Assembly (NCBI GenBank): GCA_012962595.1
Contig: DTXE01000321.1
Span: 1-6,259 of the forward strand
Length of the DNA: 6,259 nt
From: Syntrophaceae bacterium
GTDB lineage: Bacteria; Desulfobacterota; DTXE01
Direction of reading: 5' to 3'
Shown piece after piece: positions 1-5,618 of this stretch. The number at the start of each line of letters is the position of its first letter. Position 1 is the first letter of the stretch. Below the pieces are notes generated by a model. That model was not told where the DNA came from. It was given only the letters and a program-made list of their open reading frames with translations, and ran no database searches. The position numbers and the translations under genes are program-made.

Positions 1-27
1 GAGGAGCTATTTTCAGGTGAAACATTA

Positions 28-34
28 GGGAGGT
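28..34 (+). promoter_or_regulatory. Ribosome binding site of the metallopeptidase gene
   Basis: GGGAGGT lies 8 nt before the ATG at 43. The reading frame stays open to the window edge without a stop, so an upstream start cannot be excluded. This site, with the hydrophobic segment beginning about eight residues after the ATG, is what selects 43 as the start. Confidence 0.7.
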
Positions 35-42
35 ATGCATCT

Positions 43-744
43 ATGCAACTAACAGGCTCTTCACCCTTGTTCATGATTCTAGGTTTTCTATTAGGACTGG
101 GAGTTGTGTACTTTCTTGTTAGAATCAAGAAGATCACTGTAAATAGGCTTGATGACCGGACGCTTGTGCTAAAATTGCCTTTTTTAGGCTGTGTAGAGGC
201 AAATGGGCCTACAAAATATCAAGGCCTATTCGTCCGGAATGTCTCTGAGACCCTGAACAAGGTTAAATTGTTTCAAGGGCTTATGGACTTCGATTTGATG
301 CTCCGCTATGCCCAGGATTACAACATCAATTACATTGGAGTGGAGGGTGACAATCCAGATGGCTCATGGAGTAAGGGAAGACTTGCCTATTCTACCCTCT
401 CCAAGGGACATAATGGAGGATATGATATCTTTCTAAATCCAGATCTGGATCGGGATGTGGTATGTAGCCGCCTTAAAGAGGAATTGGGATTAGATATCAA
501 ACCTGAAGAACTTCATACATTCCTTTTCCTGCACGAAATAGGACATACCCGGAAGGCAGGAAATGACTGTTATATTAGCGCTAGACTTAATCATTCTTTA
601 TCAGGGGGAAGGCGATCAGTCCGTAGGAGGCGGGAATTAAAACTACTTCATTCAAAAGTGGAGAGATTTGCCGATGATTTTGCCATTAAGGAGCTTTTGA
701 AATGGAGGGGCAGCCAGCTTTTAGATTCTGGATATCCTCTATGA
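43..744 (+). CDS. Membrane-anchored HEXXH zinc metallopeptidase (ImmA/IrrE-like motif spacing), hypothetical
   Basis: The 233-residue product is a probable membrane-tethered zinc protease. Residues about 8-27 form one hydrophobic segment followed by the basic stretch RIKK, which by the positive-inside rule puts the C-terminal domain in the cytoplasm. HEIGH at 164-168 supplies the two zinc histidines and the catalytic glutamate. ERFADDFA at 207-214 resembles the downstream third-ligand helix (E-x-x-A-D/N-x-F-A) seen in ImmA/IrrE and related peptidases, which would make E207 the third ligand. Residues about 30-160 match nothing I recognise, and an arginine-rich patch (189-198) separates the two motifs. 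The family link rests on motifs only. Its 3' end overlaps the convergent dynamin-like gene by 59 bp. ImmA-type peptidases classically cleave helix-turn-helix regulators, and one is encoded nearby, but a functional link is inference. Confidence 0.8.
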   Translation: MQLTGSSPLFMILGFLLGLGVVYFLVRIKKITVNRLDDRTLVLKLPFLGCVEANGPTKYQGLFVRNVSETLNKVKLFQGLMDFDLMLRYAQDYNINYIGVEGDNPDGSWSKGRLAYSTLSKGHNGGYDIFLNPDLDRDVVCSRLKEELGLDIKPEELHTFLFLHEIGHTRKAGNDCYISARLNHSLSGGRRSVRRRRELKLLHSKVERFADDFAIKELLKWRGSQLLDSGYPL

Positions 745-2956
745 GGATTTCTACTTGTCTATTTAGGGCCGATAGGTTAGCCACAGCATCCTCTCTCTTT
801 ACCTTTTCTTGCTCTACCCTTTCCACCAGCTTAGTGAGGTCTACCACCACGGTATTTATTCTTCTGAGCAGGTCTTCTACCATAGAGTCGGCTATGTGGT
901 CAATCAATTTAAAGAAATAACCGAACTTAATCCCTTCTTTATATTCTGTCAGTATCTCTATAAGCTCCTTCTTGGTTTCTGACTTGACAATTTTCAGCCC
1001 ATTTTTAATAAATTTTAGGTAAGCCTCCCTTTTCCCCTTATGATTCCCTCTTTTCATTATTCTTTTCAGTGGATTGATCAGTCTATTTGTACCAAAATAC
1101 CATAGGATCTGCGCCTTGAACCTGGGATTATATTGCATAAGCCTGGAAAAGGTGGGGATATTTAATGTTTGGTTTTTATACCTAAAATCACCATTAGCCA
1201 GTGAAGGTACCTGCGAAGCGATCCCTAGTTTTTGTACCTCTCCATAATAACCTTGCAAGGAGTCTTCCAACATAGATAAAAATGGCTGGCGAATATGAGC
1301 AAAGTCCTTTTCTATATTCTCTTCCTGAGTTCTGACAAAATCTATTATTTTAAGATTTATTTCCTCGGTCAGGAATTTGCACAGTGACTGACGAAATCCG
1401 TGGTAAAATTGGTATAAGATGGTTAAGGATTTTATCTCTTGTCTAAGATGGGATAGGGTAGAGGCATCTGCAGGATATACCTCTCCAGGCCAACTGAGTT
1501 TAAACTGGTCTAGATTCACAGGATAATTTTTGATAGATTCTAAAGCCTCCCGAACAATAGGCCCATATCTTCTATCAAAGTAACTGTCCACTCGATTTCT
1601 AACCCTTTTTTTAATGTCTTCACGGCTTCCGTGAACAGTATTTTTAATGGTGGTCATTACACTATCCAAGACCTTTCTCTTTTCATCGATATTTGCCGAT
1701 GTTTGTTTGATAGTGGCCCAATCTTTGTCCCACAAACCCTGATTTATTTTGATGAAGTCCTCAATGCCTTGAGTCACTGTAGTTATCAACTCAAGGCCGC
1801 TTGAGAGAAGTAAGGCAAATCTTTTCTCGGTGGTATATTTGACAAAGGACTCTTGCCACCTTTTGCTTTCGAACTGTGATAGCTCAATCATATCTTGATC
1901 TTCTTCCCAGGCCTGTATTCTGAGTAAGTCCCTTTTGCTAAGGGCATAGTTGTCTTCCCGCATACAGGAAAGTAGATTGTAGAGGCAGGAGAAGGCATAA
2001 ATTTCAGGCCGAGGTTTGATCATAGAAAGTTCCTGTCGTACCCTTTCTATGAGAGCTTTCAGGTCTAGAATCCCTTCGTGTTCTCCAAAATCCACATTAA
2101 TAATAAAAACCGTATTATCCAATAATCTGAGTGTCTTGATAACAGAGAGAAGACGGATATCTGCCCCTCTTAGCCCCATGCGACTACTAATCACATACAG
2201 TATAAGGTGGCTTTTAAGCAGATATTCTTGAAGTAAAGTAAAGTGTAAAGGATTAGGTGAGTCAATACCCTGACAGTCACCAATTTCAACTCCCTCGCCA
2301 ATCCAGCCTAAAGGTACCTTGAGAAAAATGTCCTTTAAAAATACGGCCTGGGACTGCTGGCTGACGAACTCTTTATGCCTAGAGAGTTGCCTTCCTTTAA
2401 AGACCACATTGCTTGGAGTATTGTGGATGTAATTACTCAGTCTTTCATAACCCTCTAAATACGAATTTAGAAGGATAAAGTTCTTCTCTATACTTTCCTG
2501 AGAGAAGATATCATTAGACTTAAATGCCTTTAAACCATCCTGTAAAAGCTTTCGATCCCTATCATTCCTTATGTCGAAAACGCCCTCACCTTTTTCAAAA
2601 CCAGGGAAGAGGGTTAAGGCCTGATTTAATTCCTGGTTTATCTCATTCCAGGTCTTAAATTCTATTTGTGCCTGTGGGTCATGCCCATGTCTGATTTTGG
2701 TTACAAAGGCGGTAATAATCCCTGCTCCCCGCCTTAAATAGTCCCTACCCAAGAGGGAATTTATAAAGGTACTTTTGCCTGATTTTACTGTACCTACCAC
2801 AGCAATGCGGATTATATTTTGGCCCATATAGTCTTTAACCGTGGTAAGCACTCTCTGCCATTCTTTTATCTGACCTAAATCAGGACCATATATGTGTGCC
2901 AGGGAGTTTACCAGTTGTTCTACCTTGGCAATAAGGTTTGTAAATTCTCTTTCCAT
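686..2956 (-). CDS. Dynamin-like large GTPase
   Basis: The 756-residue product is a bacterial dynamin-like protein, a family that binds and remodels membranes through GTP-driven self-assembly. The P-loop GTVKSGKS is at 55-62 and is preceded by the beta strand IRIAVV. The switch-I threonine is T82 in GAGIITAFVTKIR, a pattern close to other bacterial dynamins. G3 reads DCQG (227-230, followed by IDSPN) where DTPG is usual, and G4 reads INVD (286-289) in place of T/NKxD. The long alpha-helical remainder fits a stalk, with a predicted coiled coil near 690-748. I see no convincing transmembrane segment, so membrane contact would be through a paddle-like region. The ATG at 2956 has no good Shine-Dalgarno, only a purine run (AAGAAA) upstream. 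The helix-turn-helix membrane gene lies 161 bp upstream on the same strand and may share its transcript. The 3' end overlaps the convergent metallopeptidase gene. Confidence 0.9.
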   Translation of the reverse strand: MEREFTNLIAKVEQLVNSLAHIYGPDLGQIKEWQRVLTTVKDYMGQNIIRIAVVGTVKSGKSTFINSLLGRDYLRRGAGIITAFVTKIRHGHDPQAQIEFKTWNEINQELNQALTLFPGFEKGEGVFDIRNDRDRKLLQDGLKAFKSNDIFSQESIEKNFILLNSYLEGYERLSNYIHNTPSNVVFKGRQLSRHKEFVSQQSQAVFLKDIFLKVPLGWIGEGVEIGDCQGIDSPNPLHFTLLQEYLLKSHLILYVISSRMGLRGADIRLLSVIKTLRLLDNTVFIINVDFGEHEGILDLKALIERVRQELSMIKPRPEIYAFSCLYNLLSCMREDNYALSKRDLLRIQAWEEDQDMIELSQFESKRWQESFVKYTTEKRFALLLSSGLELITTVTQGIEDFIKINQGLWDKDWATIKQTSANIDEKRKVLDSVMTTIKNTVHGSREDIKKRVRNRVDSYFDRRYGPIVREALESIKNYPVNLDQFKLSWPGEVYPADASTLSHLRQEIKSLTILYQFYHGFRQSLCKFLTEEINLKIIDFVRTQEENIEKDFAHIRQPFLSMLEDSLQGYYGEVQKLGIASQVPSLANGDFRYKNQTLNIPTFSRLMQYNPRFKAQILWYFGTNRLINPLKRIMKRGNHKGKREAYLKFIKNGLKIVKSETKKELIEILTEYKEGIKFGYFFKLIDHIADSMVEDLLRRINTVVVDLTKLVERVEQEKVKREDAVANLSALNRQVEILIEDIQNLKAGCPSISKAP
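731..751. terminator. Hairpin over the peptidase stop codon
   Basis: ATCCTC (734-739), loop TAT and GAGGAT (743-748) form a perfect 6-bp inverted repeat. Two further pairs (731-732 with 750-751) lie beyond one T-T mismatch. It covers the TGA at 742-744 and is followed on the + strand by a T-rich but not uniform stretch, so it could end or stabilise the peptidase transcript. It also lies inside the dynamin-like coding sequence on the other strand. A weak terminator is possible; no proper U tract is present. Confidence 0.35.
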
Positions 2957-3067
2957 GTGTTATTTCTTGAAGTAGACAACCTTAGTCAGGGCATATCCCT
3001 TCTCTAATAATAAAAGGCCTGACAGGAATCAATAGTAGCAGGATATAAGGCGGTTAATTTGGGTGGG

Positions 3068-3104
3068 GGCAGAGTGAAGGATATAGAATTTCTTGCACTC
3101 TGCC
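3068..3104 (-). terminator. Strong intergenic hairpin after the helix-turn-helix membrane gene
   Basis: GGCAGAGTG (3068-3076) pairs perfectly with CACTCTGCC (3096-3104). Five further pairs (3077-3081 with 3090-3094, one of them G-U) continue the stem past a single bulged base at 3095, leaving an 8-nt loop. On the - strand it starts about 14 nt after the stop codon at 3118. It lacks a following U tract on that strand, so it is either an imperfect terminator or a processing/stability element that sets the ratio of the upstream gene to the dynamin-like gene. On the + strand an A/T-rich stretch follows, but no + gene ends here. Confidence 0.55.
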
Positions 3105-3117
3105 TCTAATATTTAAT

Positions 3118-4248
3118 TCAGGCACCCTCTTGCGCCTTTTTTGGTTTAGCTGTTAGCTGCTTAAGCCACCCCTCAATTTCCTTGGATTGAGTCTCTATTT
3201 TCTCCAGATCCTCAAAACCATAGTCCTTTGCCTTTTGGAGATGGGTCAGGGCTTCTCTATACATCCTTATCATTATATTTTTGCCTCTGATGGTTTTATC
3301 CAGTGCCGTAAAGTATTCCAATTTGCCCATACGGATATTGAGCGCCTCTTTTTGATGGGCAGTGGTTGCCAAATTCTTGGCCACTTCTAATAACTTATTA
3401 GCCTCAGAAAGGCTTGGTTGAGAATGCTCTTCAAGCTGTCCGTCCGCCTTCTCTAATACCAGGTTAAATATGGCATTAATAGCGTCATATGAGGTACCGT
3501 AAGAACCTTCGGTCAGTTTCCCCAAGTCCACCTTAGGTAAAACTATAGGATCAACATCCTTAACCCTAATTCTTTCTTTAGAAAATGGAGAAAACTTTCC
3601 TCTCCAAAGCGTTACCTCATTTCCATCCTGTTTAATATAAAACCTACTGGCGTTAAACATGGAAAGGAATAGCAAGATGCCCAAAATCCCACCAATTACC
3701 AATAAAGGCATTCCAAACCCAAATCCTCCCCCCTTGGGTGGTGAGGGAGGGGTAGGTTCCTTAAACTCCACCTTAGCCTCTTCCTTTTTCTCCTCTTCCA
3801 TCTTGAATTCCTCCTTTTTATATTCCTCTGTTACCTCCCCTTCCTTCTGTTCAGCAGAAACCTCCTCTTTTTTCTCTCCTTCAGATACTATATCTTCCCT
3901 CTTTTCCTCTTCCATTTTAAGTTCCTCCTTTTTATATTCTTTGCTTGTCTCATCCATTTTTTCCTCTGACAAACCTTCTAAACCGGCTAGCCCCATTTTC
4001 TCATAACGCCTTCGCCACCGATAATAGGTGGATACCGATATATTCCACTTTTTTACCGCCTCTTTCACCGGTAAGAAAGATTGAATCACATCATCCAAGA
4101 CCATCTTTTTGCGTTTGGCCTCTTCTGATGAGCCAAATTCTTTACCCTCTGTGGACTCAAACAGAATCTTTTTACCCATCTGTCTTCGTCTCTTCTTCGT
4201 TCGGTGTTTTTGGAAAAATTCAGAAAGCTCTGAAAAAATCCTTTTCAC
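3118..4248 (-). CDS. Single-pass membrane protein with transposase-like helix-turn-helix and a C-terminal domain of unknown function
   Basis: The architecture, in 376-codon numbering, is as follows. Residues 1-48 are basic. A helix-turn-helix spans about 51-83 (VKEAVKKWNISVSTYYRWRRRY), of the kind found at the N-terminus of IS3/IS630-type transposases. Residues 95-163 are a Lys/Glu-rich linker containing two copies of EYKKEE-x-KMEEEK (104 and 142). A Pro/Gly hinge (164-179) leads to one membrane segment (about 180-198) and then a 175-residue C-terminal domain I do not recognise, rich in predicted helix. DNA-binding head, single membrane pass and distal sensor-like domain parallel ToxR/CadC regulators, but the head belongs to a different fold group. 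The start is uncertain. The GTG at 4248 lies in a hairpin and has a poor ribosome site. The ATG at 4179 (residue 24), after a purine-rich stretch, keeps all domains and may be the true start. No transposase catalytic domain is present. Whether it regulates transcription is inference. Confidence 0.75.
   Translation of the reverse strand: MKRIFSELSEFFQKHRTKKRRRQMGKKILFESTEGKEFGSSEEAKRKKMVLDDVIQSFLPVKEAVKKWNISVSTYYRWRRRYEKMGLAGLEGLSEEKMDETSKEYKKEELKMEEEKREDIVSEGEKKEEVSAEQKEGEVTEEYKKEEFKMEEEKKEEAKVEFKEPTPPSPPKGGGFGFGMPLLVIGGILGILLFLSMFNASRFYIKQDGNEVTLWRGKFSPFSKERIRVKDVDPIVLPKVDLGKLTEGSYGTSYDAINAIFNLVLEKADGQLEEHSQPSLSEANKLLEVAKNLATTAHQKEALNIRMGKLEYFTALDKTIRGKNIMIRMYREALTHLQKAKDYGFEDLEKIETQSKEIEGWLKQLTAKPKKAQEGA
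3791..3939 (-). repeat. Imperfect 35-bp direct repeat inside the helix-turn-helix gene linker
   Basis: Positions 3791-3825 and 3905-3939 match at 32 of 35 bases, 114 bp (38 codons) apart. They encode the two EYKKEE-x-KMEEEK copies of the charged linker. The sequence between is also Lys/Glu-rich but not a full copy, so this is a decayed or partial tandem duplication that lengthened the linker. Confidence 0.8.
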
Positions 4249-4267
4249 TCCGTGAAATGAGATTTTT
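4219..4267 (-). promoter_or_regulatory. Two adjacent hairpins at the upstream start of the helix-turn-helix gene
   Basis: The first hairpin pairs 4243-4248 with 4252-4257 (TTTCAC/GTGAAA, 3-nt loop). After a small internal loop it continues with 4234-4240 against 4261-4267 (AAAAATC/GATTTTT). The second pairs 4219-4224 with 4229-4234 (TTCAGA/TCTGAA) and is followed on the - strand by TTTTT. Both resemble weak, A/T-rich intrinsic terminators on the - strand. The GTG at 4248 lies within the first. If translation starts at 4179, both sit in the leader and could attenuate transcription; if it starts at 4248, they could hide the start codon. Confidence 0.45.
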
Positions 4268-4484
4268 GACCCATTTAAGACTTGCTCGCTGAATCCTCAA
4301 AACACCCCCGTAAGATAGCAGCCTACACCATGTGATAGAGAGGCTTACCCAGGCCTTTTCAGAGCCTTCACTCAAATTATCTCCACTTATCACCTCCTTT
4401 GCCAGGGATATATAATCTTCAGCCCCATGAGAGTTTCTGGTGCTACTGTCGGAACCTTTTTGCCGCTCATGGCAAACATTTCTC
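4249..4484 (-). ncRNA. Candidate structured leader RNA (or small RNA) upstream of the helix-turn-helix gene
   Basis: This roughly 236-nt stretch is expected to be transcribed from the - promoter at 4491-4519. Near the 5' end, TTTGCC/GGCAAA (4459-4464 with 4471-4476) forms a 6-bp hairpin. Further on, a nested element pairs 4332-4337 with 4388-4393 (GTGATA/TATCAC), 4338-4340 with 4381-4383, and 4341-4345 with 4363-4367 (AGGCT/AGCCT). An AAAGGAGGTGAT stretch at 4389-4400 overlaps the outer stem. I match it to no riboswitch I know (no SAM, TPP, cobalamin, glycine or c-di-GMP core). It could be a cis-regulatory leader, a free small RNA ended by the hairpins near 4219-4267, or a fragment of a mobile ribozyme such as a group II intron without domain V. 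A 99-codon frame through it is not convincing as a gene. Confidence 0.4.
4389..4400 (-). other. Perfect extended Shine-Dalgarno sequence without an evident gene
   Basis: The - strand reads AAAGGAGGTGAT, fully complementary to the usual 3' end of 16S rRNA (ATCACCTCCTTT on the + strand). The best-placed start, a GTG six nt after GGAGG-T, opens a frame of only four codons (M-E-I-I-stop). It could serve a leader peptide, act as a ribosome standby site or be sequestered in RNA structure, since it overlaps the TATCAC side of a predicted stem. Confidence 0.5.
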
Positions 4485-4490
4485 TTTGGA

Positions 4491-4519
4491 TTTATAGCAT
4501 GTACAGGTTTTTGCAGCAA
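4491..4519 (-). promoter_or_regulatory. Sigma70-type promoter with extended -10, reading left
   Basis: On the - strand TTGCTG (4519-4514) is followed by a 17-nt spacer that ends in TGC, and then TATAAA (4496-4491). The TGN motif makes an extended -10, which commonly compensates for a weak -35. Transcription would begin near 4484, giving a leader of about 236 nt to the GTG at 4248 or about 305 nt to the ATG at 4179. Confidence 0.55.
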
Positions 4520-4554
4520 GAAAAAAATTCAATCAGAGGTATCTCCTAATTTTC

Positions 4555-4583
4555 TTGACAGTTAGTATCAGCTACGCTATAAA
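4555..4583 (+). promoter_or_regulatory. Near-consensus sigma70-type promoter of the coiled-coil operon
   Basis: A perfect TTGACA (4555-4560), a 17-bp spacer and TATAAA (4578-4583, five of six) form the clearest promoter in the window. A start near 4590 leaves about 45 nt before the TTG at 4635. The -35 elements of this and the left-reading promoter are 35 bp apart, so one bound protein could control both. Confidence 0.8.
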
Positions 4584-4621
4584 ACCGGTCAGTGAGCAGT
4601 ATTTAATTTTAATTGTAACAA

Positions 4622-4629
4622 GGGGGGTG
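4622..4629 (+). promoter_or_regulatory. Ribosome binding site before the TTG start
   Basis: GGGGGGTG ends five nt before TTG at 4635 and so supports that start. A second G-run (GGGG near 4649-4652) precedes an in-frame ATG at 4662 by about nine nt, so initiation there, nine residues shorter, is an alternative. Confidence 0.5.
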
Positions 4630-4634
4630 TTTTT

Positions 4635-5555
4635 TTGGTAAAGAATTCGGGGAAAAACGAAATGGCAAATGATCGAAATAAAAGGATCAAAGAATTGGAG
4701 AAAGAGATTAAGGCAAAAGACAAAGAGATAAGCAGTAAGACAAAGGAGATAGAAAAGCTAAAAGCAGATGTATCAAAACTGAAGCAGGATATAACAAAAT
4801 GGGAAAAGGAAAAAAAGGAACACATCTCCTATCAGGAAAAACAAATAGAAAAGCTGGAGAGCGAGATAAGATTAAAGGATGATAAGATTTCTGAAGATAG
4901 GATTATTATCTCGCAATATGAGGCAAAAGTTAAGGAAAATGAAGCTAGGATAACCAATCTCAGTGACCAGGTAGATAGATTGACCTCAAATATTAAGGAT
5001 GCAGAGGATTTTTATTCATCTATCTTCAAGGAGAGGAGTAAATTAGCCTCACAGGTTAAACATCAAGAACAGTTGATTAAAGAAAAGGATGATAAGATAA
5101 AGAACATAAGTGAAGAAGTAGATAGATTGACCTCAGGCATTAGCCGAATAGAGGAGGCTATTAAAGAGAAGGATGATAAGATAAAGCGAATGGAGGATGA
5201 GAGGATTCCATTTAAGAGGCGGATGAGTATCTTATCCATTTTAGCTATTGTGATTGCTGTTGTGACCTTTATATTTAATTACTCAACCTTATCTAAGGCC
5301 AATTTTCTTCGAACCAGTGAAAATATAAAGGTTGCCAAGGAAATAGGGAAAAGGGTCAGCAAGATTGAAGCAATGGTCAATTTGGCCAACTCCAAGGCTA
5401 TGGAAAACACGCATAAGCGATTTGTTAGAAATTTGAACAGTGTCTTATTTATGATGGAAGATGTGGATGAATCCATGCCTAAAGACCTTAAATTGAAGGT
5501 GTCAGAAATCCAAAAAGAGATTAAGTCTTTAATAAAGGCAGCGGAGAAAAGATAA
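4635..5555 (+). CDS. Long coiled-coil single-pass membrane protein, function unknown
   Basis: The 306-codon product has a Lys/Glu-rich coiled coil from about residue 15 to 190, one membrane segment near 197-215 preceded by KRR, and a 90-residue helical tail. The basic pre-membrane cluster suggests that the coil is cytoplasmic and the tail extracytoplasmic. KDDKI occurs at 81, 151 and 179, and VDRLTS at 113 and 162. All these spacings (70, 28, 49) are multiples of seven, so the copies stay in heptad register. Residues 239-306 align without gaps to residues 51-118 of the next gene's product with 22 identities in 68. I recognise no named family, and general coiled-coil similarity would mislead searches. 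The start is TTG at 4635 or, nine residues later, ATG at 4662. A near-consensus promoter lies just upstream, and the gene leads a three-gene operon. A scaffold or tether role is inference. Confidence 0.85.
   Translation: MVKNSGKNEMANDRNKRIKELEKEIKAKDKEISSKTKEIEKLKADVSKLKQDITKWEKEKKEHISYQEKQIEKLESEIRLKDDKISEDRIIISQYEAKVKENEARITNLSDQVDRLTSNIKDAEDFYSSIFKERSKLASQVKHQEQLIKEKDDKIKNISEEVDRLTSGISRIEEAIKEKDDKIKRMEDERIPFKRRMSILSILAIVIAVVTFIFNYSTLSKANFLRTSENIKVAKEIGKRVSKIEAMVNLANSKAMENTHKRFVRNLNSVLFMMEDVDESMPKDLKLKVSEIQKEIKSLIKAAEKR
5076..5186 (+). repeat. Paired direct repeats in the coiled-coil coding region
   Basis: The 27-bp segments at 5076-5102 and 5160-5186 differ at one base and lie 84 bp (four heptads) apart, encoding IKEKDDKIK twice. 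A second pair, at 4971-4994 and 5118-5141, shares the stretch that codes for VDRLTS, 147 bp (seven heptads) apart. The DNA-level match suggests fairly recent internal duplication. Confidence 0.85.
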
Positions 5556-5605
5556 TTGAAAGGGTAGAGGATAACAAAAGATACCCAAAATTAACTATGT
5601 AATGA

Positions 5606-5612
5606 AAAGGAG
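5606..5612 (+). promoter_or_regulatory. Ribosome binding site of the small paralogue
   Basis: AAAGGAG lies six nt before the GTG at 5619. This strong site supports that non-ATG start, and the hydrophobic segment then begins within about eight residues. Confidence 0.75.
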
Positions 5613-5618
5613 AATAAG

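Noticed and set aside
1..28. End of an upstream gene (frame 2 stop TAG at 26-28)
   Set aside because: Only eight codons are visible; nothing in them identifies a gene, and another frame also stops nearby at 18-20.
3118..4248. Insertion sequence
   Set aside because: The helix-turn-helix resembles transposases, but there is no DDE or other catalytic domain, no terminal inverted repeats and no target duplication, and the rest is a membrane protein.
3659..4292. Two overlapping + strand frames of 115 codons each
   Set aside because: Both are antisense shadows of the charged linker and helix-turn-helix coding region, Ser/Phe/Pro-rich with no ribosome site or domain.
4440..4462. A tRNA-like 3' end on the - strand (GGTTCCGAC followed by CACCA)
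   Set aside because: The flanking bases do not form a T stem, and no acceptor, D or anticodon arm is found upstream.
4249..4500. Group II intron
   Set aside because: Some wording of the sequence recalls such introns, but there is no GUGYG 5' end, no domain V hairpin and no reverse transcriptase. It is kept only as an alternative for the structured RNA candidate.
4220..4519. A 99-codon - strand frame across the divergent control region
   Set aside because: Its ATG overlaps the -35 box of the left-reading promoter, it has no ribosome site, its composition is unlike its neighbours, it overlaps the next gene in another frame, and the stretch looks more like structured RNA.
4589..4825. A 78-codon - strand frame rich in Ser and Phe
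   Set aside because: It is the complement of the Lys/Glu-rich coiled-coil gene, which gives Phe/Ser/Leu-rich shadow frames, and it runs through that gene's start and leader.
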